Shown in pieces: positions 51,079-59,518 of a stretch of 64,000 bases of DNA. Under the pieces are notes generated by a model. That model had not been told where the DNA came from and ran no database searches. It worked only from the letters and a program-made list of their open reading frames with translations. Made by a program: the position numbers and the translations under genes. Position 1 is the stretch's first letter; each line of letters begins with the position of its first letter. Location: assembly GCF_003075435.1 (NCBI RefSeq), contig NZ_QCZJ01000005.1, forward strand, positions 205,776 to 269,775. Reading direction: 5' to 3'. The DNA is from Terrimonas sp. Lineage in GTDB: Bacteria > Bacteroidota > Bacteroidia > Chitinophagales > Chitinophagaceae.

Positions 51079-51912
51079 ATGAAACAATACAGACTTAACA
51101 GGCTTTTTAATCCTGTATCGAATAAATGTTTTGATGTTGCCATAGATCATGGTTTTTTCAACGAGGCGAATTTTTTGCAGGGAATAGAAAATATCAGATC
51201 CGCGGTTGAAATCATTGTGGAAGCAGGACCGGACGCTGTTCAATTAACACCGGGGCAATTAAAATATTTGCAGTCAATACCCGGCAAACAGAAACCCTCC
51301 CTTGTGTTGCGTACCGATGTTGCAAATGTATATGGAGCCGCTCTGCCGGTGCACGCATTCAGCAAGATGATCAGCCGCCCGGTGCTGCAGGCCGTACGTG
51401 CCGATGCCGCCTGCTTATGTGTTAATTTGTTTAGCATTCCCGGCGCTCCTGAAGTAACAGCCCAATGTATTGACAATATTTTGAAATTAAAAGTGGAATC
51501 GGATCTATATAGTATACCTCTGATGATAGAGCCGCTCGTATTTAGACCCAATATTGAAAAAGGAGGTTATATGGTAGATGGTGATATAAAAAAAATATTG
51601 CCCCTGGTAAGGCAGGCAGTTGAGTTGGGAGCAGATATTATCAAAGCTGACCCAACCAGTGATATTCATGACTATCATCGTGTGATTGAAATTGCCGGTG
51701 CAACACCTGTCCTGGTCAGGGGAGGAAGCAAAGCCAGTGATGAAGAAATTATTATCCGGACATCAACGCTAATGGAGCAAGGGGTAAGCGGAATTGTTTA
51801 TGGGCGTAATATAATTCAACATGCGAATCCGGCCCTCATTACACGAGTGCTGATGGGCATAGTGCATGATAATGTGCCTGTAAAGGATAGCCTCGAAGCT
51901 TTACTCACATAA
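51079..51912 (+). CDS. Class I aldolase (DeoC/FbaB/LsrF-like)
   Basis: 277 residues, TIM-barrel class I aldolase. FDVAIDHGFFNE is the DeoC/FbaB strand-1 motif, LVLRTDVANVYG and LMIEPLVFRPN match beta-strands, and GADIIKADPTSD carries the Schiff-base Lys189. A C-terminal phosphate-binding pair follows: LVRGGSKASDEE and GVSGIVYGRNIIQ. The group includes fructose-1,6-bisphosphate aldolase FbaB, the autoinducer-2 enzyme LsrF and IolJ-like enzymes. As last gene of the block it probably splits the phosphorylated ketose into a three-carbon unit and an aldehyde. The substrate cannot be decided by sequence. Confidence 0.9.
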   Translation: MKQYRLNRLFNPVSNKCFDVAIDHGFFNEANFLQGIENIRSAVEIIVEAGPDAVQLTPGQLKYLQSIPGKQKPSLVLRTDVANVYGAALPVHAFSKMISRPVLQAVRADAACLCVNLFSIPGAPEVTAQCIDNILKLKVESDLYSIPLMIEPLVFRPNIEKGGYMVDGDIKKILPLVRQAVELGADIIKADPTSDIHDYHRVIEIAGATPVLVRGGSKASDEEIIIRTSTLMEQGVSGIVYGRNIIQHANPALITRVLMGIVHDNVPVKDSLEALLT

Positions 51913-52077
51913 TCACCCGAACAACAAACCTGTAAAATATGCAAACATAGTGTTGTAAACTGGCAACGCAGAAGTTTTATAAGTTTGGCGATTAGAATAA
52001 CTTTATCCAAAGCTGTTGATATAGAGATATATTTTCAAATCAATATCTGGTGCAGCAGGGTTAACAGAAATAATAGC
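51913..52077. other. Intergenic spacer between catabolic block and sulfatase
   Basis: 165 bp with no ORF beyond the unneeded N-terminal extension of the sulfatase frame. TGTAAACTGGCAACGC near 51954 resembles TGTAAGCTGGCAACGC at the end of RHS cassette A; a chance match is possible. Confidence 0.35.
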
Positions 52078-53556
52078 ATGCATATGAATATAAGTAAGTT
52101 GTTTTTGCTGACAGGTGTATTCATGTTTACATCTTTTGTCTATGCACAGGAAAAGCCTTTAAAACCAAACAAACCGAATATTCTTTTTATAGTGGTAGAT
52201 GACCTCAGACCGGAACTTGGCTGCTATGGCAAGGCGCAGATAAAATCTCCCAATATTGACCGCCTGGCTATGTCCGGAATCGTTTTCAATAATGCTTTTG
52301 CAAATTACCCGGTTTGCGGGCCATCCAGGGCATCCCTATTGAGCGGCATATATCCGGGTACTAAAAGATTCGCTGTATGGAATGCTTCCCAGGATATAGA
52401 TGCCCCGGGAATTGTAAGCCTGCCGATGCATTTTAAAAACAACAATTACCAAACCATCTCTTTAGGCAAAGTGTATAATAATTTTGACGACGGGAAAGGA
52501 AGCTGGGTGAAAAGCTGGCGCCCGCCCGCTGCTAACTGGGATTATCAATCAAAAGAAAGCATCCGGGTTTTTGAAGAAAGGAACAAAGAAAGATATAAAG
52601 ACAAATATGTTCGCGATAATAATAACCTGCCTCAAAGAGGACCTGCTTACGAAGATCCTGATATTCCTGATATCAGCTATGAGGATGGCAGAATTGCAAG
52701 CCGTGCTGTTGAAGAGTTACAAAACTTCAGCAATAACGGTGAACCTTTTTTTCTTGCAGTAGGATTTAAAAAGCCCCATCTTCCATTTAACGCTCCCAAA
52801 AAGTATTGGGACCTGTATCAAAAAAAAGATATTAAGTTGCCCGCAAACTATTTTTTCTCAAAAGACGCTCCGGATATGGCGAGGCTTAATTGGGCGGAGT
52901 TAAGATTTTTTTATGGTATTCCTGCTTCCGGCCCCTTGCCCGATAGCACCGCAATTAATCTCATTCATGGCTATTATGCTTGTGTAAGTTATGTTGACGC
53001 ACAGGTTGGCAGAGTGTTAAATGCATTGGAAGAGCTTGGGCTTTCAGAAAACACGATAGTGGTGCTTTTGGGGGATCATGGGTGGTTTCTTGGAGAGCAT
53101 GGATTTTGGACAAAACAAAGCAATATGGAAAAAGGACCCCATGCGCCTTTAATTGTAAAAGTACCCTGGAAAAATGGAGATGCTCATACTTCTGCATTAG
53201 TTGAGTTCGTAGATATTTATCCAACGCTTTGTGAACTGGCCGGATTAAGCCTGCCGGTTCATTTGCAGGGAAAAAGTATGGTACCTCTTCTTGATAACCC
53301 ATCTGCTGCCGGGAAAGAATACATTTTTTACAGAGCCGGCACCGGGGAAACTATTTTGACAAAAACACATGCTTATACCGAATGGATTAATAGTAATTCA
53401 GGGCAACCTTATGCCCGCATGCTTTACGACCATCGTACAGACCCTGACGAGAACATAAATGTGGCGGATAAACCCGAAAACCAAAAACTGGTGGAAGAAC
53501 TTCATGAAAAACTGACCATGCATTTGAAAGCACGCAATAGCATCACTATTCCATGA
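52078..53556 (+). CDS. Secreted sulfatase, iduronate-2-sulfatase-like (S1 family)
   Basis: Starts at the ATG at 52078 or 52084; both give the signal peptide ISKLFLLTGVFMFTSFVYAQ. The ~490-residue protein carries the complete formylglycine sulfatase motif VCGPSRASLLSG with Cys80 (counting from 52078), which is converted to the catalytic formylglycine. Metal-binding VVDDLRPELGCYG comes before it and LLGDHGWFLGEHG after. The layout FIVVDDLRPELGCYGK and KPHLPFNAPKKYWDLY fits the S1_7/iduronate-2-sulfatase branch. It removes sulfate esters from sugars in the periplasm. It overlaps the next gene's possible ATG by ATGA, suggesting translational coupling. An anaerobic or aerobic maturase for the Cys is not in the window. 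Confidence 0.92.
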   Translation: MHMNISKLFLLTGVFMFTSFVYAQEKPLKPNKPNILFIVVDDLRPELGCYGKAQIKSPNIDRLAMSGIVFNNAFANYPVCGPSRASLLSGIYPGTKRFAVWNASQDIDAPGIVSLPMHFKNNNYQTISLGKVYNNFDDGKGSWVKSWRPPAANWDYQSKESIRVFEERNKERYKDKYVRDNNNLPQRGPAYEDPDIPDISYEDGRIASRAVEELQNFSNNGEPFFLAVGFKKPHLPFNAPKKYWDLYQKKDIKLPANYFFSKDAPDMARLNWAELRFFYGIPASGPLPDSTAINLIHGYYACVSYVDAQVGRVLNALEELGLSENTIVVLLGDHGWFLGEHGFWTKQSNMEKGPHAPLIVKVPWKNGDAHTSALVEFVDIYPTLCELAGLSLPVHLQGKSMVPLLDNPSAAGKEYIFYRAGTGETILTKTHAYTEWINSNSGQPYARMLYDHRTDPDENINVADKPENQKLVEELHEKLTMHLKARNSITIP

Positions 53557-53609
53557 ATAAAATTGGATTTTTAAAAGCTGAAATTACTGTACTCAATAAA
53601 CCACATGAT

Positions 53610-54998
53610 ATGAACAAGTATTGTACTGCATTGTTGATTTTCTTTTTTTTATTGTTTTCACATTTGGGTATCGCACAATCAGAAGTATTTAAGATAGGCG
53701 TTGCGACCAGGATAATCAATAATGAAGTAGGAAATTATGTGCAGGGGGCAGGTACTCTCCGTAAGGCTACACAAATACGGGATAATCTTGAGGCAAACGC
53801 TATGTATTTCTCGAAAGGAACATTCCAGTTATTAATGGTCAGCTGCGACCTGGTGGGGCTTGAATCTTCTTATGTTGCCCGGCTGAGAGAAGCTATGGGA
53901 GTTGCTGCCGGCATTGCTCCGCGTAATATATTAATATCCTGCACTCATACGCATGCGGGCCCATCTCTGCTGAGAACAAATTATATAATGCCGGTGGATA
54001 CAGCATATATGGAACGCCTTCAGAAATGGATGGTAGATCTGGCTTCAGAAGCCGTGAAAACTGCACGTCCGGGAAAGATCGGATGGGCGAAGGGAGAAGC
54101 GCAGATCGGGTTTAACCGCCGGGTGACCTGGGCAGACGGTACGCATACTATGCACGGTGATACTAAAAGAAAAGACTTTGCCGGGTTGGAAGGCCCGGTT
54201 GATCCACAGCATTTAGCCATGTTTGCTTCAGACATAAAAGGCAAACTATTAGCTGTTTTATACAATAACACAACGCATCCCACCATTTTTTACGGCGCAG
54301 GCATATATTCCGCAGATTTTCCGGGAGAGGTAAGAAAGATGATCCGCAACAGGATTAGCAGCAACCTCACGGTACTTTTCCTGAATGGGGCCCAGGGCGA
54401 TATTTCCATTGAAAATATGCTTGGCAACCGGCCGGAAACAGTAGAAGATAAATTAAAAAGAGTCAGCGAACTAGTGGTTGGCAAAACCATGGAGTTATAC
54501 AAAAATGTAACCTATGATGATAACCCGGTGCTAAAGCATGACTATCATGATTTAAAAGTCGCCCTTCGTTCGCCATCCACCGAACAGTTAATAGAAGGTC
54601 GTAGTGTACTGGCACGCGTTGATAAAGGAGAAAATGTTGGTGTAATGGAAACGATTCTGGCATACGGAGCTATCCGTTTGCAGGAACTTTATACCAATAG
54701 CCCCTTTGAGATATTGCCGATACATGCTGTTCGCATAGGCGAACTGGCAATAGTGACTGAACCGTGCGAACTATACTGTCAGTTTGGGCTTGATATCAAA
54801 CGTCGCAGCCCGGCTTCAACCACCATTGTTGTCGGGCTTACAGACGGGCATGGCGGGTATTGTCCAACAATTTATGGTATACTTGGAGGCGGCTATTCCG
54901 GTGCCCCTATCTCCTGGTGTAGATTAGAGCCATATGCAGGATATAAAATTGTTGAAAGTGCTGCCAGGTTGCTGAATAGACTATGGCTTGACAATTAG
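53610..54998 (+). CDS. Neutral/alkaline ceramidase N-terminal-like domain protein, secreted
   Basis: The ATG at 53610 starts a signal peptide (LLIFFFLLFSHLGIAQ) and is preferred; an ATG at 53553 overlaps the sulfatase stop as ATGA and would add 19 residues. The 460-residue protein shows features of the alkaline-ceramidase N-terminal domain: FKIGVATRIINNEVGNYVQG at the start, NILISCTHTHAGPSLL with a metal-binding His pair, TTHPTIFYGAGIYSADFPGEVRKMI, VLFLNGAQGDIS and GLTDGHGGYCPT. Full ceramidases are ~670 residues with a C-terminal Ig-like domain, which is absent. Many such short proteins occur in utilisation loci without proven ceramidase activity; an esterase or amidase role is open. Confidence 0.8.
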   Translation: MNKYCTALLIFFFLLFSHLGIAQSEVFKIGVATRIINNEVGNYVQGAGTLRKATQIRDNLEANAMYFSKGTFQLLMVSCDLVGLESSYVARLREAMGVAAGIAPRNILISCTHTHAGPSLLRTNYIMPVDTAYMERLQKWMVDLASEAVKTARPGKIGWAKGEAQIGFNRRVTWADGTHTMHGDTKRKDFAGLEGPVDPQHLAMFASDIKGKLLAVLYNNTTHPTIFYGAGIYSADFPGEVRKMIRNRISSNLTVLFLNGAQGDISIENMLGNRPETVEDKLKRVSELVVGKTMELYKNVTYDDNPVLKHDYHDLKVALRSPSTEQLIEGRSVLARVDKGENVGVMETILAYGAIRLQELYTNSPFEILPIHAVRIGELAIVTEPCELYCQFGLDIKRRSPASTTIVVGLTDGHGGYCPTIYGILGGGYSGAPISWCRLEPYAGYKIVESAARLLNRLWLDN

Positions 54999-55037
54999 AA
55001 AGTGTAATGTTTTTCTATTAACTCCAGTATTTGCATT

Positions 55038-55898
55038 ATGAGTGGACAAAAGAAAACTTGTGAATTAGTACTAGCCATTGTTGGTTATATTATTCTTCAT
55101 TCTCAAAATGGATCTGCTCAGGAAAGATTTGTGTATAAAAAAATTGATACACTTTCCTTATGTATGGAAATTTATTCTCCGAAACATGGAAAGTCCTCTA
55201 AAAAATACCCGGCAATCGTATTCTTTTTTGGCGGAGGTTGGGTACAGGGAAACATAGCTCAGTTTAGACCACATGCAGAATATTTTTCGGATAGGGGCAT
55301 GATAAGCGTTTTAGTAGACTATCGTGTTTTTTCAAGAAACAAATCCACACCTTTTGAATCGTTGGAAGATGCAAAGTCTGCCATCAGGTTTCTGCGTTCA
55401 AATGCAGAAAAATTTCACATCGATCCTGATAGGATAGTTGCTTCCGGAGGGTCAGCGGGTGGTCAACTGGCTGCAGCAGCCGCGACTTGTAAAAAGTATA
55501 ATGATAGAAACGATGACTTAGGCGTTTCAGCCAGACCTAATGCATTAGTTCTTTTTAATCCCGTTATTGATAATGGGCCAGGTGGATATGGATATGAGAG
55601 GATAGGCGATGAATACCTTTACTTTTCACCTTTACATAATTTACGAAAAGGGGAGGTTCCACCAACTATAATTTTTTTGGGAACCGAAGATGAGGCGATA
55701 CCTGTGGAGACTGTGCGATACTATAAAAAAGTAATGGAAAAAATTGGCAGCCGCTGCGATTTGCATTTGTATGAGGGGCAAAAACACGGATTTTTCAATT
55801 TTAAGAATATCAAGTATTATAAAATAACTTTGATTAAAGCGGATGAATTTCTTACATCTATAGGATTTTTAAAGGGACCAATACCTCAATCTAATTAA
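55038..55898 (+). CDS. Secreted alpha/beta-hydrolase esterase (BD-FAE/acetylesterase-like)
   Basis: 286 residues with a signal peptide ending GSAQ. The fold is an alpha/beta-hydrolase of the BD-FAE/lipase type: FFFGGGWVQG (oxyanion-hole HGG with Phe for His), the nucleophile elbow SGGSAGGQ with Ser139, a late EDEAIPVETVRYY with the Asp-bearing loop, and GQKHGFFNF with the catalytic His. Such enzymes remove acetyl or aromatic acyl groups from carbohydrates. The gene stands in the third utilisation locus between the ceramidase-like gene and susC, so an acyl-decorated glycan is suggested. Confidence 0.85.
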   Translation: MSGQKKTCELVLAIVGYIILHSQNGSAQERFVYKKIDTLSLCMEIYSPKHGKSSKKYPAIVFFFGGGWVQGNIAQFRPHAEYFSDRGMISVLVDYRVFSRNKSTPFESLEDAKSAIRFLRSNAEKFHIDPDRIVASGGSAGGQLAAAAATCKKYNDRNDDLGVSARPNALVLFNPVIDNGPGGYGYERIGDEYLYFSPLHNLRKGEVPPTIIFLGTEDEAIPVETVRYYKKVMEKIGSRCDLHLYEGQKHGFFNFKNIKYYKITLIKADEFLTSIGFLKGPIPQSN

Positions 55899-56204
55899 GG
55901 GCTAATTTCTATTAATACATTATTCCCGATGTTATGGTGGATGTTGTGGTGGTTGTATTCTTCATTAAAGGTAATCGTCAATCTGTCACAAATTATTAAG
56001 ATGTCCTTCTTGAAAAATGGAGAGGATTATATCTCCATTGTGTGTATACTCAAAAGGAATTTTATGCAAACTGAGTGTCATTACTTGAATTTACAGTCGT
56101 TTTTTGATTTTTTATATGAAAGTACATTTACGAATAAATATAAACCTCTGAAACCAAAAACTACAGGAGTTGAAATTCAATCTATTAATCAAAACTTCAG
56201 AATT
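55899..56204. other. Leader region of the third susC gene
   Basis: 306 bp before the susC ATG. An open frame continues upstream to 55929, but its translation (LWWMLWWLYSSLK and so on) is not protein-like as a SusC N-terminus, and the real signal peptide follows the ATG at 56205. It contains a perfect 8-bp hairpin AATGGAGA/TCTCCATT at 56016-56039. Confidence 0.5.
56016..56039. promoter_or_regulatory. Hairpin in the susC leader
   Basis: AATGGAGA and TCTCCATT form an 8-bp perfect stem with an 8-nt loop, 166 bp upstream of the susC start. It has no T-tract. A regulatory role is possible but unproven. Confidence 0.35.
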
Positions 56205-59200
56205 ATGAGAAAAGATGAGTACCTCAAAACGTCTGTTATTCTTTTCAATCGACAATCTTTTGTTTGCCGGATTATCTTATTGATATTTTTCATTTGCTTG
56301 AAAGTTGTTGTTCATGCGCAGGATATTAATGTCAGTGGAATGATAACAGCTGGCAAATCGGGTGAGCTTTTATCAGGAGTTTCTGTGAAAATAAAAGGAG
56401 CTACTGTCGGGGTATCTACCGATAAAAACGGACACTATTTTATAAAAGTACCTAAAAATGGAACTCTTGTTATTAGTCATGTCGGATACGAAACTCTAGA
56501 AGTACCCGTGAACAATCGGGAAACGATTGATATTTCTTTGGTAACTGCAAGTGCTTCTTTAGACGAAGTGCTGGTGGTTGGGTATGGAACCCAGAAAAAA
56601 GTAAACCTTACCGGAGCAGTAGATGTAATTTCAAATAAGAAGATAGAGAACAGGCAATCTACGACAGTATCGCAAATTTTACAGGGACAATCACCGGGGC
56701 TGGATTTTTCATTAGGAGATAATGGATTTGAGCCGGGGGCCTCAATGAAAATCAATATTCGTGGAGTGGGCTCAGTAAACGGCGGCAGCCCCTATGTTGT
56801 CATTGATGGATTTCCGGGAGAAATGGATCGCCTGAACCCGAGTGATATTGAGTCTATCTCTGTGCTCAAAGATGCAGCGGCATCGGCTATTTATGGCGCC
56901 AGGGCGCCGTTTGGAGTGATCCTGATCACTACTAAGAGCGGTAAAAAAAATGAAAAATTATCTGTTACTTATTCAGGTAATGTTTCAGTAAACAGTCCGG
57001 CGAGGCTGCCCAAAATGCTTGACTCCTATACATTTGCCCGGGTCATCAATGAATTCGGTGTCAATGGAGGCGGGCGTACTTATTCAGATGCAGCAATAGA
57101 CAGGATCATTGCCTACCAGGATAAGGACTGGGACTACTTAAAGCAGTTTTATCCTGCCGGCGCAACTTACTACGAATCTATGCCTTTGGCAAATGGTACA
57201 TGGGGTACCAACCAGGACTCACATGCGAACTATGATTGGTACGATGAATTTTATGGCAATAGTTTGAACCAGCAACATAACCTTTCCGTAAAAGGCGGGT
57301 CGAATAAAATCACTTATTATTTCTCATCAGGGTTTACCGACCAGAATGGGGTTATCAACTATGGAACTGACAATTATAAAAGGTATAATCTGACAGCCAA
57401 AGTGAAAGCTGCTGTTACAGACTGGTGGGATCTGCGTTACGAAACCCGTTTTATGAAAAGCACCAGGGAATTTCCCAGCATGCCCGGAGTAATGAATTAC
57501 GGTTATATGTTCTGGCAAGTTATGAGAAGTGTACCCACTCAGGCTAAGTACAATGGTTTCGGCGATTATAATATACAGTCAAAAATCCCATTTGTAGAGG
57601 AAGGGGGCACAAGCGATCATACAACAACAGAAAATTGGCATGTTCTGTCAACAGAGTTGCGGCCTCTTAAAGGATGGAAGATCTATGGCGAATTTGCTTA
57701 CCAGTCTACCAATATCGAAGAATCTAACCGGAAGCTGACTATTTATACTAAACAGGTAGATGGCAGCTTGACTCCTTTTGCCGGTTCTATTCCAAGCAGT
57801 ATTGAACAGGTTCGCAGTAACATCGCTTATTGGACAACAAATATTTACTCATCCTATGATCTCAGCCTGGGCAGGCACAACATGTTCCTTATGGCCGGAA
57901 CACAGCTTGAGTTAAATCAAAGCAACGAGCTTACAGCTTCCAAGACCAATTTGATTGTTCCAACGGTACCTTCTTTGGAGACAGCAAATGGAAGCTTAAT
58001 TGCCGGGGAAGACCTGGAGCACTGGTCAACCCAGGGTTATTTCGGAAGGGCAACTTATAATTTTGATGAAAAATATCTTTTTGAAGCTAATGCCAGGTAC
58101 GATGGTACTTCCAGGTTTAAGCAGGGTAACCGTTGGGGATTCTTCCCGTCTTTCTCAGTGGGCTGGAACCTGAACAGGGAAAAATTCTGGAAAGCCATCG
58201 GGGATTATGTGAATGTTTTCAAGCTGAGAGGATCATGGGGCCAGTTGGGAAACCAGCAGGTAGCCTCTTACCAGGATCTGGCGCTCATCCCGTTACATTC
58301 CGGGCAACTGAACTGGCTGTTTAACTACGGAACGACCCGGCCGCTGGGGTATACGTCTGCTCCCAGTCTGGTAAGCCCTGACCTGACCTGGGAAACTGCA
58401 ACCACAAAAAATATCGGGTTGAATATGGGATTCCTGAACAATAAACTGCAACTTGATTTTGACCTGTTTGAACGTGTTACAAAAAATATGATCGGTCCTT
58501 CGAACCCGCTCCCGGGAATATTGGGGGCATCAGTTCCTAATTCTAATAACGCAACATTAAGAACAAGAGGTTGGGAAGGAACCATAAGGTGGAACCACGA
58601 GGTTAAAAATTCAGGCTTATCCTATTTTGCTTCCTTTAATCTGTCCGATGCCCAGTCGGTCGTGCTGGATTATCTGAACCCTACCGGTGTTATTACAGAT
58701 TGGTATCCTGGGAAAAAAGTAGGGGAAATATGGGGTTACACAGCAAATGAATTATTTAAATCCCAGGATGAAGTAGACGCTTATTTAAGCCGGGTGAACT
58801 TATCCTACATTTATAATAAATGGAACCCGGGCGATTTGAAATACCTGGATACGAACGGCGACGGTAAAGTAAACAGCGGCACCAATTCCATAAATGATCC
58901 GGGCGACCTTTCGGTCATTGGGAATAATACTCCCAGGTATCAATGGGGGCTAAACGCCGGGTTTGAATATAAAGGCTTTGACTTTTCCTTCCTGATCAAA
59001 GGCACGGCGAAAAGAGATTTTTTTGTAACAGAGAATGCCAGCGTTTCTAATTACGCTTACTGGGGCATAAAAACCTGGTTGCATACTGGACTCACAACTG
59101 ACCATCTGGATTATTTCCGAGACCAGCCCGGAGACAAGTATACCGGGTTGTACGAGGGCGATGCAAATATTAACCTCAATGCTTTCTGGCCCAAGATGTA

Positions 59201-59489
59201 TATACAAGCCGATCAGAATTTTAAGAACGAGCAGCCCTCTACCAGATATTTATTGGATTTATCTTATGCCAGGTTACAGAACGTACAGTTGGGGTATAAC
59301 CTGTCCCGGAATTTATTAAAGACGCTTCACTTACAAAAAGTAAGAATATATATATCGGGCGAAAACTTATGGACAATGACAAGTTTAATCAAGAATATGG
59401 ATCCTACTGCATTGGGACCTGACTGGCTGTTGAGTGCAACTTATCGCGCTGATAAAATGGTTTCGATGGGAATAAACATTGTATTATAA
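56205..59489 (+). CDS. SusC/RagA-family TonB-dependent receptor (no STN domain)
   Basis: 1,094 residues from the ATG at 56205. A signal peptide (RIILLIFFICLKVVVHAQ) is followed directly by the carboxypeptidase-regulatory-like domain (INVSGMITAGKSGELLSGVSV), the TonB-box region (ASLDEVLVVGYGTQKKVNLTGAV), the plug (QILQGQSPGL, SVLKDAAASAIYGARAPFGVILITTKSG) and the barrel to KMVSMGINIVL. Lack of an STN domain means it does not signal to a FecR-type anti-sigma; control is more likely by the LacI-type regulator or another sensor. It is partner to the SusD 29 bp downstream. The substrate is probably the glycan attacked by the sulfatase, esterase and GH3 enzymes of the same cluster. Confidence 0.95.
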   Translation: MRKDEYLKTSVILFNRQSFVCRIILLIFFICLKVVVHAQDINVSGMITAGKSGELLSGVSVKIKGATVGVSTDKNGHYFIKVPKNGTLVISHVGYETLEVPVNNRETIDISLVTASASLDEVLVVGYGTQKKVNLTGAVDVISNKKIENRQSTTVSQILQGQSPGLDFSLGDNGFEPGASMKINIRGVGSVNGGSPYVVIDGFPGEMDRLNPSDIESISVLKDAAASAIYGARAPFGVILITTKSGKKNEKLSVTYSGNVSVNSPARLPKMLDSYTFARVINEFGVNGGGRTYSDAAIDRIIAYQDKDWDYLKQFYPAGATYYESMPLANGTWGTNQDSHANYDWYDEFYGNSLNQQHNLSVKGGSNKITYYFSSGFTDQNGVINYGTDNYKRYNLTAKVKAAVTDWWDLRYETRFMKSTREFPSMPGVMNYGYMFWQVMRSVPTQAKYNGFGDYNIQSKIPFVEEGGTSDHTTTENWHVLSTELRPLKGWKIYGEFAYQSTNIEESNRKLTIYTKQVDGSLTPFAGSIPSSIEQVRSNIAYWTTNIYSSYDLSLGRHNMFLMAGTQLELNQSNELTASKTNLIVPTVPSLETANGSLIAGEDLEHWSTQGYFGRATYNFDEKYLFEANARYDGTSRFKQGNRWGFFPSFSVGWNLNREKFWKAIGDYVNVFKLRGSWGQLGNQQVASYQDLALIPLHSGQLNWLFNYGTTRPLGYTSAPSLVSPDLTWETATTKNIGLNMGFLNNKLQLDFDLFERVTKNMIGPSNPLPGILGASVPNSNNATLRTRGWEGTIRWNHEVKNSGLSYFASFNLSDAQSVVLDYLNPTGVITDWYPGKKVGEIWGYTANELFKSQDEVDAYLSRVNLSYIYNKWNPGDLKYLDTNGDGKVNSGTNSINDPGDLSVIGNNTPRYQWGLNAGFEYKGFDFSFLIKGTAKRDFFVTENASVSNYAYWGIKTWLHTGLTTDHLDYFRDQPGDKYTGLYEGDANINLNAFWPKMYIQADQNFKNEQPSTRYLLDLSYARLQNVQLGYNLSRNLLKTLHLQKVRIYISGENLWTMTSLIKNMDPTALGPDWLLSATYRADKMVSMGINIVL

Positions 59490-59518
59490 ATACTTATTGT
59501 TTTCTAAAAATTACGGTA

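Noticed and set aside
55929..56204. 92-residue N-terminal extension of the third SusC
   Set aside because: No signal peptide, and a Trp-rich start unlike any SusC. A proper signal peptide follows the ATG at 56205.
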